Source: Thermoleophilales bacterium
Lineage (GTDB): Bacteria > Actinomycetota > Thermoleophilia > Solirubrobacterales > 70-9
NCBI GenBank assembly: GCA_020636895.1
Contig: JACJWZ010000001.1
Coordinates: 496,001 to 560,000 of the forward strand
Direction: 5' to 3'
Length of the DNA stretch: 64,000 nucleotides
This document shows positions 16,129-23,759 of this stretch, in pieces (positions within the stretch are counted from its first letter, which is position 1; every line of letters begins with the position of its first letter). The notes below the pieces were generated by a model, which saw only the letters and a program-made list of their open reading frames with translations, had not been told where the DNA came from and searched no databases. The position numbers and the translations under genes are program-made.

Positions 16129-16953
16129 ATGCCGCGCCTGATCGACACCATGCACCTCGGCCTCGATCGGGTCATCGGCGCCTGGGAGCGCGACGGGGCG
16201 CTGATCGATCCGGGGCCGTCCTCGTCGATCGAGACCGTGCTTGCCGCGATGGGCGGCGAGCCCGAGGCGGTCCTCCTCACCCACATCCACCTCGACCACG
16301 CGGGCGCGACCGGGACGCTGGTGAAGCGCTTCCCCGACCTGCGCGTCTATGTGCACGAGGTCGGCGCGCCGCACCTGATCGATCCCGAGCGGCTGCTGCG
16401 CAGCGCCGCGCGCCTCTACGGCGAGGACATGGATCGGCTCTGGGGCGAGGTCCTGCCGGTGCCGGAGTCGAACGTGACGACCCTTGCCGGCGGGGAGACG
16501 GTGGCCGGGCTCGAGGTGCTCTACACGCCTGGGCACGCCTCCCACCACGTCAGCTACTTCGACCCGGGTAGCGGTGAGGCGTTCGTCGGTGACGTCGGCG
16601 GGGTGCTCGTCCCGCCGACCTCCGAGGTGTGGATCCCGACGCCGCCCCCGGATATCGACGTCGAGCTCTGGCAGGCGTCGATCGCAGCCGTCCTCGAGCG
16701 CGCTCCTGAGCGACTCGCGCTCACCCACTTCGGCCCCATAGACGATCCGGAGGAGCACCTCGACGCGGCTGCTGCCGAGCTCGCTCGGCTCGCCGAGTCG
16801 GCCCGTCCCGGCGAGCGCGAGCGGTTCCTGGGCGCGCTCGAGGCCCGGATCGACGAGAGCCCCGCCGCCGAGGCGGAGCGGATCCGCTCGGCGATGCCGC
16901 CCGATCAGGTCTGGCTCGGGCTCGAGCGCTACTGGCGCAAACGACAAGGCTGA
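16129..16953 (+). CDS. MBL-fold metallohydrolase
   Basis: A 274-residue metallo-beta-lactamase-fold hydrolase. The metal-binding signature THIHLDHAG (HxHxDH) lies near residue 50. Further ligands are in TPGHASHHVSYFDP, GDVGGVLVPP and the C-terminal LTHFGPI. The Asp and His positions are those of two-zinc hydrolases acting on esters or lactones. The substrate is not identifiable. Start ATG 16129 is preferred over an in-frame TTG at 16096. The next gene, a lysophospholipase-like hydrolase, follows in the same direction after 52 bp. Confidence 0.85.
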   Translation: MPRLIDTMHLGLDRVIGAWERDGALIDPGPSSSIETVLAAMGGEPEAVLLTHIHLDHAGATGTLVKRFPDLRVYVHEVGAPHLIDPERLLRSAARLYGEDMDRLWGEVLPVPESNVTTLAGGETVAGLEVLYTPGHASHHVSYFDPGSGEAFVGDVGGVLVPPTSEVWIPTPPPDIDVELWQASIAAVLERAPERLALTHFGPIDDPEEHLDAAAAELARLAESARPGERERFLGALEARIDESPAAEAERIRSAMPPDQVWLGLERYWRKRQG

Positions 16954-17005
16954 GAGCCGCCCGCGTGGACGCGCGCGGTAGTTTGAAAGCGGTTTGGAGC
17001 CGATC

Positions 17006-17803
17006 GTGAGCGAGATCGAGGGGAGCGGCGGGAAGCTGGAGGTCACCACGTGGCCGAATCCCGACGCGACGTTCCTCGTGCTGCTGGTGCACGGCTACGG
17101 CGAGCACATCGGCCGCTACCAGCACGTCGCCGAGCGGCTCGTCGCGGAGGGGGCCGTCGTCGTCGGGCCCGACCACCGCGGACACGGGCGCTCCGCGGGG
17201 GAGCGCGCGCTGATCGAGCGCGGCGAGGACCTGACCGACGACCTGCGCCTGGTCGCCGAGCGGGCCCAGGCCGAGCATCCCGGTCTCCCGGTCGTCCTGA
17301 TCGGGCATTCGATGGGCGGGCTGATCGCGACGCGTTACGCGCAGGAGCACGGGGGCGAGCTCGCCGCGTTGGTCCTCTCCGCTCCGATCGTCGGCGGCAA
17401 CCCGGCGATGGAGGCACTGCTCGACCTCGATCCGATCCCCGAGGTCCCGATCGACCCCGCGGGGCTCTCCCGCGATCCCGCGGTCGGTGAGGCCTACGCG
17501 GCCGATCCGCTCATCTACCACGGGCCGTTCCTGCGCCCGACGCTGGAGTCGCTCTTCGAGGGCGCCGCGCGGGCGGCCGAGGCGGGGCCGCTGCCCGGCG
17601 GGCTGCCGACGCTCTGGATCCACGGCACCGAGGACCCGCTGGCGCCCATCGAGCAGGCGGAGGCGGCGTTCGAGCGGCTCGCCGGCGACGACTTCCGGCG
17701 GCGGATCTACGAGGGTGCGGCGCACGAGGTCTTCAACGAGACCAACCGCGAGGAGGTCCTCGACGACGTCTGCGAGTTCATCGCCGCGACGTTGCAGGGC
17801 TGA
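17006..17803 (+). CDS. Alpha/beta hydrolase, monoacylglycerol-lipase type
   Basis: A 265-residue serine hydrolase of the lysophospholipase/monoacylglycerol lipase (Hydrolase_4) group. HGYGEHIGRYQHVAERL holds the oxyanion region, GHSMGG the nucleophile elbow, WIHGTEDPLAP the acid and AAHEVFNE the catalytic His. It probably hydrolyses monoacylglycerols or lysophospholipids in the cytosol. The start at GTG 17006 is supported by GGAG six bases upstream; an in-frame TTG at 16994 is an alternative. Confidence 0.87.
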   Translation: MSEIEGSGGKLEVTTWPNPDATFLVLLVHGYGEHIGRYQHVAERLVAEGAVVVGPDHRGHGRSAGERALIERGEDLTDDLRLVAERAQAEHPGLPVVLIGHSMGGLIATRYAQEHGGELAALVLSAPIVGGNPAMEALLDLDPIPEVPIDPAGLSRDPAVGEAYAADPLIYHGPFLRPTLESLFEGAARAAEAGPLPGGLPTLWIHGTEDPLAPIEQAEAAFERLAGDDFRRRIYEGAAHEVFNETNREEVLDDVCEFIAATLQG

Positions 17804-17929
17804 GCCGATCCTGTGGAAAAACCGCGACTTCCGGTGGGGTCGGCGTGTTCTGGGTGGCTGTTGGCGGTAGCGCACCGGACCCTCCGGCGCGACCGCTGGT
17901 CAAGCTACCCTGCCCCCGCAGAGATCCAC

Positions 17930-18613
17930 ATGAGCTCCATGAAACGCCTTACGACCATCGCCCTCACCCTCCTCGCGGCCCTCGCCGTCGCGTTCGCCGC
18001 AGCCGCCTTCGGCGCCGGCATCACCGTTTACAAGAGCGGCTTCGATTCCAAGGGCCAGTACGAGGCCCTGAAGAAGCTGCAGGGTCCCCGCAAGCAGTGC
18101 AAGCGCGACTGGCGGGACAAGTCGGCTTTCGGGGTCGGCACCAAGGGCGGCCCGGTGGCCTGCGCGGTCTCGACGCCGGTCTCCGGCGACGCCGACCAGC
18201 CCAACCAGACGGTCCGGGTAGTCGCCAAGGTCAACAAGGACACCGACGACAAGGTCAGGGAGACGATGTACGTCGGCGCCGTCGTCCGTGCGAACCGCAA
18301 GGAGAACTACGAGCTGCGCGTCTACCCGAAGGCTCGCCGCTTCGAGCTGCTGAAGAGCGGCGAGGTGCTCGAGGACGGGCGCGAGAAGGTGATCGAGGGG
18401 CTCGCGACCAAGAACCGGATCGAGCTCACCGCGCAGGGCGCGACGATCACCGGCAAGGTGAACGGCAAGGAGCTCGCGAGCCTCAGGGACAAGGACGCCG
18501 ATCAGGTCGATGGTCGCCAGACCGGGCTCAGCTACGGCAACGCCGGCCGGTCCAAGAAGGGCGTGGGCAAGGCGCTGTTCGACAAGCTCAAGGTGCAGAT
18601 CCCGAGCAAGTGA
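17930..18613 (+). CDS. Secreted hypothetical protein
   Basis: A 227-residue protein with a clear signal peptide (MSSMKRLTTIALTLLAALAV, cleavage near AFGAG). The mature part is basic and probably beta-rich (YELRVYPKARRFELLKSGEV, then KNRIELTAQGATITGKVNGK), a pattern like jelly-roll or concanavalin-type domains. No family was recognised. The start is ATG 17930; the upstream in-frame GTG at 17813 would add residues without signal-peptide character. clpS follows in the same direction. Confidence 0.75.
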   Translation: MSSMKRLTTIALTLLAALAVAFAAAAFGAGITVYKSGFDSKGQYEALKKLQGPRKQCKRDWRDKSAFGVGTKGGPVACAVSTPVSGDADQPNQTVRVVAKVNKDTDDKVRETMYVGAVVRANRKENYELRVYPKARRFELLKSGEVLEDGREKVIEGLATKNRIELTAQGATITGKVNGKELASLRDKDADQVDGRQTGLSYGNAGRSKKGVGKALFDKLKVQIPSK

Positions 18614-18680
18614 GCCCGGCGCCCGGCCGCGGGCCGGGCGCGTGCCTATGTACGCTGCCGTGGCGGGAGCCGAGCCAGCG

Positions 18681-18971
18681 ATGTCCACGACGACAGTCGA
18701 GTTGCCGAAGACGTCCGGGCCCGATTCGGGCCTCGGCGGGAATTGGCTTGTGATCGTGCGCAACGACGATCACAACACCTTCGAGCACGTCGCCCGTTCG
18801 CTGGCGAGGACGATCCCCGGAGTCGATTACGACCGCGGCATGGGCCTCGCCAACGAGATCCACAACCGCGGCCTCGCGATCGTCTGGAGCGGCCACCGGG
18901 AGGCCGCCGAGCACTACTGGGAGCAGCTCGCCACGGCGGGATTGACGATGGCCCCGCTCGAGGAGCACTGA
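18681..18971 (+). CDS. clpS: ATP-dependent Clp protease adaptor ClpS
   Basis: A 96-residue adaptor. The core WLVIVRNDDHNTFEHVARSL carries the N-D-D-H motif that binds N-degron residues, and GLAIVWSGHREAAEHYWEQL forms the rest of the ClpS fold that docks on the N-domain of ClpA/ClpC. It delivers N-end-rule substrates to ClpCP in the cytosol. Start ATG 18681 gives the normal length; ATG 18648 in frame is a possible earlier start. A hairpin terminator follows at 18994. Confidence 0.9.
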   Translation: MSTTTVELPKTSGPDSGLGGNWLVIVRNDDHNTFEHVARSLARTIPGVDYDRGMGLANEIHNRGLAIVWSGHREAAEHYWEQLATAGLTMAPLEEH

Positions 18972-18993
18972 GGCGGACACCGCCTGGAAGTGC

Positions 18994-19034
18994 GAAGCGC
19001 CCCGGCCGACATGTGTCTCGGGCCGAGGCGCTTC
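18994..19034. terminator. Hairpin terminator between clpS and convergent gene
   Basis: The arms 18994-19007 (GAAGCGCCCCGGCC) and 19021-19034 (GGCCGAGGCGCTTC) pair over 14 bp with one mismatch around a 13-nt loop. It lies between convergent genes, so it can serve both. Confidence 0.6.
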
Positions 19035-19057
19035 TGCCGTCCGTCCCGGGGAGGGGG

Positions 19058-19504
19058 TCAGAGCTGCAGCAGGTGACTGCCGCCGCCGGGGGGTGAGCCG
19101 GCGAGGGCTCCGCGCGCCCGCGGGATGGACGGGATCCGGAACCGGCGCCGGCGCTTGCGGCGGGCAGAGCCGCGAAGCTGGCCGGCGCGGAGCTGGAGGA
19201 GCTCCACGGCGGCCGCCGACGCGCGGAACGGATCGGCGACGATGTCTCCATCGTCAAGCGAGATGACCGCGATCAGGGTGCCTCCCGCCTCCGCGCCGAG
19301 CAGCCTGCCGCTGGGTGCGGATGTGCTGTCGAGCTGGGCCAGCCGGCGCAGCGAGGGGGCGTCTCCGGCGTCGAGGACGCGCAGCGAGATGCCGTCGCCG
19401 GACGAAGCGCGCGCGCTCGCGCGCCCGGCCTCGGTGGATGAGGCACGCGCGTTCGGCTCGGTCGCGGGGGTCCGGTTTTCGGTTTCGCTCTGCATGTAGA
19501 ACAC
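19058..19504 (-). CDS. Small GNAT-half-like protein
   Basis: A 148-residue protein. The segment SLRVLDAGDAPSLRRLAQLD, then GRLLGAEAGGTLIAVISL and DGDIVADPF, matches the first half of a GNAT acetyltransferase (beta1-alpha1 and beta2-beta3), but the acetyl-CoA-binding R-G-x-G motif is missing. The C-terminus is strongly basic (RRKRRRRFRIP). Start GTG 19504 is preferred because GGAGG lies five bases upstream; ATG 19495 has poor spacing. It is divergent from the LysR gene, whose box lies between them, and so may be its target. Confidence 0.6.
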   Translation of the reverse strand: MFYMQSETENRTPATEPNARASSTEAGRASARASSGDGISLRVLDAGDAPSLRRLAQLDSTSAPSGRLLGAEAGGTLIAVISLDDGDIVADPFRASAAAVELLQLRAGQLRGSARRKRRRRFRIPSIPRARGALAGSPPGGGSHLLQL

Positions 19505-19562
19505 GTCTGCCTCCTTCGCTTCGGTGGGTGGGGTGGTGCATCCAGGGTGCCGGTGGCGGGCG

Positions 19563-19579
19563 ATTAGCGCAATATGAAT
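19563..19579. promoter_or_regulatory. LysR-type T-N11-A box
   Basis: ATT(N11)AAT at 19563-19579 fits the LysR regulator consensus and sits between the divergent small gene (start 19504) and lysR (start 19607), where autoregulation sites usually lie. An ATAAG/CTTAT inverted repeat overlaps the lysR start codon. Confidence 0.4.
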
Positions 19580-19606
19580 CCGCGAACTAACTGATAAGGT
19601 GCTCTT

Positions 19607-20539
19607 ATGCTTGATCTGAAGCGGTTGCGGGTGCTCAGGGAGGTCGCCGAACGCGGTTCGTTCTCTGCCGCCGCCGATGAGCTGCACGTCTCCCAGTCCG
19701 CCGTCAGCCAGCAGATCGCAGCCCTCGAGGCCGAGGTCGGCGTCCCGTTGCTGCTGCGTCTGCGCAGCGGCCCGCAACTCACCGACGCCGGCACGCTGCT
19801 CGTCTCGCACGCGGACGCTGCGATCTGCCGACTCGAGGAGGCTGAGCGCGAGCTCAGCGAGCTCGCCGGGCTCGGAGCCGGGGAGCTGCGGATGGCGAGC
19901 TTCGCGAGCGCGAGCGCGACGCTGGTCACCCAGGCGGTGCGCCGGTTCCGCGATCTTCATCCCTCGATCCGTCTCGGCCTCACCGAGGCCGACCCGGAGG
20001 ACTCGCTACCGGCCCTGAAGCGCGGCGCCGCCGACCTCGTCCTCGCCTACGACTTCGAGCTCGACCAGATCGTCGGCGACCGCGACCTCGTCCTCACCCA
20101 CCTGCTCGACGAGGAGATGCACGTGGCGCTGCCCGGAGACCATCCCCTCGCTGAGAGGCGGGCGATCAGGCTCGAGCAGCTCGCGGGGGAGACCTGGCTA
20201 TGCGGTGCCAGCGAGAGCTCGTGCCGGCGCCTCACCGTCCTCAGCTGCGAGCGCGCCGGGTTCCACCCCGACGTCGCCTACGAGAGCAACGACTACACGG
20301 TGATGCAGGCCTTGGTGGCCGCCGGTGTCGGGGTGACGTTGATCCCCGACCTGGCGCTGCTGCATCGCAACCCGGAGGTGGCGATCGTCGATATCGAGCC
20401 GGTGCCGCCGGTGCGGCGCGTCTGGGCGGTCACGCTCGAAGCCGGCTCCCGCAGCAGCTCCACCGAGGCGATGATCTCCGTCCTCGAGGACGTCGGCAGC
20501 ACGATCCTCGGGCGGCCGGGCGCCGCGATCGCCGCCTGA
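19607..20539 (+). CDS. LysR family transcriptional regulator
   Basis: A 310-residue LysR-type regulator. The N-terminal winged helix-turn-helix reads LKRLRVLREVAERGSFSAAA and VSQSAVSQQIAALEAEVG. The C-terminal periplasmic-binding-like effector domain spans about residues 90-300, with the usual GRP-type inversion seen in ELRMASFASASATLV. The inducer is unknown. It is divergent from the GNAT-half-like gene, its likely target together with itself. Confidence 0.9.
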   Translation: MLDLKRLRVLREVAERGSFSAAADELHVSQSAVSQQIAALEAEVGVPLLLRLRSGPQLTDAGTLLVSHADAAICRLEEAERELSELAGLGAGELRMASFASASATLVTQAVRRFRDLHPSIRLGLTEADPEDSLPALKRGAADLVLAYDFELDQIVGDRDLVLTHLLDEEMHVALPGDHPLAERRAIRLEQLAGETWLCGASESSCRRLTVLSCERAGFHPDVAYESNDYTVMQALVAAGVGVTLIPDLALLHRNPEVAIVDIEPVPPVRRVWAVTLEAGSRSSSTEAMISVLEDVGSTILGRPGAAIAA

Positions 20540-20573
20540 GCGACCGCGGCGCGCGCCTTCAACTCAACTCAAA

Positions 20574-20966
20574 TCAGCCCAGCAGCTTCGCCTTCGCGTC
20601 CGCGAACTCCTGGTCGGTCAGCTTGCCCTTCTCGTGCAGATCGGCGAGCTTCGCGATCTCGTCGACGTCGGAGGAGCCCCCCGCCGTCTCGCGGATGTAG
20701 GCGTCCATCTGCTGCTGCGCCTCCTTCTGGGCGGCGAGGGAGCGCTCGCGCATCCCGTTGCCGCGCGCGATCAGGTAGATCAGCCCGGTGAGGAAGGGGA
20801 GGAAGACGAGGAAGAAGATCCAGACCGCCTTGCCCCAGCCCGACAACTCGTGGTCGCGGAACAGGTCCCCGATGATCGTGAACAGGACCATGATCCAGGC
20901 GACGAAGACGAAGATCCAAAGGACCGTCAGCAGTCCTTGGCCGAAGGTGTACTCGGCGAGCAGCAT
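20574..20966 (-). CDS. PLDc_N / SHOCT domain membrane protein
   Basis: A 130-residue protein with two transmembrane helices (residues ~8-34 and ~47-66) matching the PLDc_N cardiolipin-synthase-like N-terminal unit. A cytosolic C-terminal SHOCT motif follows (DEIAKLADLHEKGKLTDQEF, then ADAKAKLL). SHOCT domains are short oligomerisation helices. The start is ATG 20966. Function unknown; common in actinobacteria. Confidence 0.85.
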   Translation of the reverse strand: MLLAEYTFGQGLLTVLWIFVFVAWIMVLFTIIGDLFRDHELSGWGKAVWIFFLVFLPFLTGLIYLIARGNGMRERSLAAQKEAQQQMDAYIRETAGGSSDVDEIAKLADLHEKGKLTDQEFADAKAKLLG

Positions 20967-21029
20967 CAGATTGAGTTCCTCTCTCTAGTTATCTCTCGTT
21001 GGCTCTATCCGGCGGGGAAAGCTACCCGC

Positions 21030-21899
21030 TCAGCCGCGCGTGTTGGATTCCATGCGCCCCGGGTCCACGCCCGAGGGAGTCCAGCCGGGGCCGTGGTAGA
21101 GGACGCCGAGCTTGTCGCGTAGGCGCGGCGTGCGCTTGATGTCGTGCCACATCGCCACGTACTCGTGGAACGCGGCGCGGACCACGTTGTAGGTGTGGAT
21201 GTTCTTGGTGAGGCCGTAGCGGACCCGCTCGCCCTCGCCCTCGTACGTGCCGAACATCCGGTCCCAGATGACGAGGATCCCGCCGTAGTTGCGGTCGAGG
21301 TAGACCTTGTTCGAGCCGTGGTGGACGCGATGGTGTGAGGGGGTGTTGAAGACGTACTCGATCGGCCGCGGCAGCCTCCCGATCCGCTCAGTGTGGATCC
21401 CGAACTGGTAGATCAGCGACCACGACTGCGCCAGGAGCACCATCCACGGCTCGAAGCCGATCGCCGGCAGCCACAGCCAGAACGGCAGGTACGTCATCGG
21501 GACCCACGTCTGGCGCAGCGCCGTCGAGAGGTTGTAGTGGGTGCTCGAATGGTGGACGACGTGGCTCGCCCAGAAGAAGCGGCTCTCGTGGCTGACCCGG
21601 TGGAACCAGTAGTAGGAGAAGTCGTCGGCGAAGAACAGCAGCACCCAGACCCACCAGTCCGAGGGGTCGAGGCGCAGCGGCGTCAGCTCGTAGATGAGGA
21701 CGTAGAGCGCGAGCACCACGAACTTCCAGGCGAAGTTGATGACCACGTTGCCGATCCCGAGCAGCAGGCTCGTGCGGGTGTCGCGAGCGTCGTAGCCGAT
21801 CAGCCCCCCGTCGTCGTCGCCGAGGTACTTGAAGGCGAGCGCCTCGAGGACGAGCAGCAGCAGGAAGTACGGGATCGCGTAGTAGAGGACCTCGGACAC
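21030..21899 (-). CDS. Sterol desaturase / fatty acid hydroxylase superfamily protein
   Basis: A 289-residue integral membrane di-iron enzyme. The histidine clusters are intact: WFHRVSH (H100-x3-H104), HVVHH (H113-x2-HH) and later HHRVHH. About four membrane segments surround them. The family uses O2 to hydroxylate or desaturate lipids, sterols or carotenoids; the substrate here is unknown. The start is ATG 21899. No linked lipid genes are seen. Confidence 0.88.
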   Translation of the reverse strand: MSEVLYYAIPYFLLLLVLEALAFKYLGDDDGGLIGYDARDTRTSLLLGIGNVVINFAWKFVVLALYVLIYELTPLRLDPSDWWVWVLLFFADDFSYYWFHRVSHESRFFWASHVVHHSSTHYNLSTALRQTWVPMTYLPFWLWLPAIGFEPWMVLLAQSWSLIYQFGIHTERIGRLPRPIEYVFNTPSHHRVHHGSNKVYLDRNYGGILVIWDRMFGTYEGEGERVRYGLTKNIHTYNVVRAAFHEYVAMWHDIKRTPRLRDKLGVLYHGPGWTPSGVDPGRMESNTRG

Positions 21900-21934
21900 G
21901 GCCCGGAAGGGTAGATCACCCGGCGGCCAGTGGT

Positions 21935-22066
21935 TGGACCGGTTGGAGTGGGATCTGGGCGCGCCGCCACCGGATCTCCGCCCACGACGCGACCTACGTC
22001 GCTCTGGCCAAGCTCCTCGACCTGCCGCTCGTCACCACCGAGCGTGGCTTGCGGCCGCAGCCTTGA
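21935..22066 (+). pseudogene. Remnant of a VapC-type PIN-domain toxin
   Basis: A frame without its own plausible start encodes RRHRISAHDATYVALAKLL followed by DLPLVTTERGL and a TGA at 22064-22066. This is the C-terminal half of a VapC PIN ribonuclease: the conserved Asp of the DATYVALA helix and the LVTTE strand, where the usual last acidic residue (D in LVTxD) is replaced by E. The N-terminal half with the first catalytic Asp is missing, and no antitoxin gene is visible, so it is a decayed toxin-antitoxin locus. Confidence 0.6.
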
Positions 22067-22111
22067 CCGAGACGGGGGTCGCGGTCGAGCTCTACGAGTA
22101 GTCGGCGGCCG

Positions 22112-22411
22112 CTACGCGGACTCGGCGGCGAGCAGCACGTGCCACCCCGGCAGGAGCGGCTTGTTGTAGAGGTCGAGCGCCTCCTCGCGGGCGCGTGCGA
22201 TCTCGTCGGATGCCCAGAATCGGTCGAAGTCCGCGCGGCTCTCCCAGATCGTCGTCTGGACGAAGTGGAGGTGGTCGTCCTCGGCTCGGGTCAGCGAGTA
22301 GGACGTGGCCCCGAACGACGGCGCCCGCCGCAGCGCCGGCATCCAGATCGCGTACCAGCGGTCAGCCCGGAACGGGTTGACGTGCCAGTCGATGACGTTG
22401 ACCTCGGACAT
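22112..22411 (-). CDS. Small dimeric alpha/beta-barrel (ABM-like) protein
   Basis: A 99-residue protein whose pattern SYSLTRAEDDHLHFVQTTIW, followed by ESRADFDRFWASDEIARARE, matches antibiotic-biosynthesis-monooxygenase-like dimeric ferredoxin folds. These include haem-degrading and quinone-oxidising enzymes as well as non-catalytic proteins. It precedes ccr on the same strand's downstream side, separated by 44 bp. Function not assigned. Confidence 0.7.
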   Translation of the reverse strand: MSEVNVIDWHVNPFRADRWYAIWMPALRRAPSFGATSYSLTRAEDDHLHFVQTTIWESRADFDRFWASDEIARAREEALDLYNKPLLPGWHVLLAAESA

Positions 22412-22455
22412 CAGTGGTCCATCCTATTGCGGCAGCGGCGGGAGGGGTCGGGTGG

Positions 22456-23712
22456 CTAGGCGCCGACCTCGGCCCAGATGGCGCCCTCGCCCTCGGCGGT
22501 CTTGCCCTGGTCGTTGTCGGTGGCGCCGACGCGGACCGTGATCTTCCCGCTGTGGCGGTTCTCGTGCATCATCTGATGGGCCTCGGGAACGCCCTCGAAC
22601 CCCATGGCCTCCGAGAGCACCGGGCGGACCTTGCCCTCGGCCATGAGCTGGTTGGCGCGCATGCACTCGTAGGCGTTCGCGAAGTGCGAGCCGATGATCT
22701 CCTTCTGCTTCATCCACAGGTAGCGGACGTCGAAGTCGAGCGTGTAGCCCGAGGTGGCGCCGCAGATCACGACCTTGCCGAAGGGCTTCACCGTGAACAC
22801 CGACGTCGGGAACGTGGCCTGGCCGACATGCTCGAAGACGATGTCGGGAGCGTCGCCGAGGATCCCCTTGACCTTCTTCGCGAAGGCGCGGGACTCGCCG
22901 AAGCGGGCCTTCTCCTCCTCGGGGGTCTCGTTGCCCGTCCGCATCATGCCCTTGAACTCGTTGCGGTCGATGTAGTCGACGGCGCCGAGCTGCTTGACGA
23001 GCTCACCCTTCTCGGGCGAGGAGACGACGCCGACGCAGTTGGCGCCGGCGGCCTTGCAGAGCTGCACGGCGAAGACGCCGAGGCCGCCCGCCGCGCCCCA
23101 GATAAGGACGTTGTGGCCGGCCTGGATCTGCGCCCTGTTCATCAGCATCCGGTACGCCGTGAAGTAGGTGAGGCCGTAGGCCGAGCAGTCGACCCAGGAG
23201 AGGTTCTGCGGCTTCGGGAGAAGCTGCTGCGCCTGCACCTTCGTGAACTGCGCGAAGGAGCCCCAGGTCGTCTCGTATCCCCAGATCTTCTGTGAGGGTG
23301 CCGCCATCGGATCGAGGCCGTGCACCTCGACGTCCTCGTAGGACGCCTGGTTGCAGTGGATGACGACCTCGTCGCCGGGCTTCCAGTTGGTGACGCCGGG
23401 ACCGACCTTCCAGACGATGCCGGAGGCGTCGGAGCCGCCGATGTGGTGACCGTACTCGGGGTGGTCGCCGTAGCCGAAGACCGAGACCGGCTTGCCGAGC
23501 GACGCCCAGACGTTGTTGAAGTTGACGCCGGCGGCCATCACGCGCACGACCACCTCGAACGCGGCGGGCTCGGGGACCTCGACCTCCTCGACCTGGAAGG
23601 CGTCCTTGGGCTCGCCCTCACGCTCCTTGCGGATGACCCATGCGGCCATCTTCTCCGGGAGCTCTCCCGGCTCCACGTCGAGCTTCGATACGTCGGCGAT
23701 GTCTACGGCCAC
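22456..23712 (-). CDS. ccr: Crotonyl-CoA carboxylase/reductase
   Basis: A 418-residue medium-chain-dehydrogenase-fold enzyme. GVNFNNVWASLGKPVSVF, GGSDASGIVWKVGPGV, WGYETTWGSFAQF, the NADPH loop WGAAGGLGVFAVQL and FEHVGQATFPTSVF are typical of Ccr and distinguish it from quinone oxidoreductases. It reductively carboxylates crotonyl-CoA with NADPH and CO2 to (2S)-ethylmalonyl-CoA, the committed step of the ethylmalonyl-CoA pathway. Start GTG 23712 has GAGGAG just upstream; an open frame further upstream is not conserved. The downstream enzymes are elsewhere in the window: ecm 11.4 kb, mcd 2.9, mch 5.1, mcl 0.9. I did not map the CO2-pocket residues one by one. Confidence 0.93.
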   Translation of the reverse strand: MAVDIADVSKLDVEPGELPEKMAAWVIRKEREGEPKDAFQVEEVEVPEPAAFEVVVRVMAAGVNFNNVWASLGKPVSVFGYGDHPEYGHHIGGSDASGIVWKVGPGVTNWKPGDEVVIHCNQASYEDVEVHGLDPMAAPSQKIWGYETTWGSFAQFTKVQAQQLLPKPQNLSWVDCSAYGLTYFTAYRMLMNRAQIQAGHNVLIWGAAGGLGVFAVQLCKAAGANCVGVVSSPEKGELVKQLGAVDYIDRNEFKGMMRTGNETPEEEKARFGESRAFAKKVKGILGDAPDIVFEHVGQATFPTSVFTVKPFGKVVICGATSGYTLDFDVRYLWMKQKEIIGSHFANAYECMRANQLMAEGKVRPVLSEAMGFEGVPEAHQMMHENRHSGKITVRVGATDNDQGKTAEGEGAIWAEVGA

Positions 23713-23759
23713 GGTTCTCCTCGGTCGGGTTTGGTCACTTGCGTAAGGCCGCGCGGATG

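Noticed and set aside
22456..23712. Quinone oxidoreductase or plain alcohol dehydrogenase
   Set aside because: The Ccr-specific motifs (GVNFNNVWASLG, WGYETTWGSFAQF) and the pathway context fit crotonyl-CoA carboxylase/reductase better; there are no zinc-ligand motifs.
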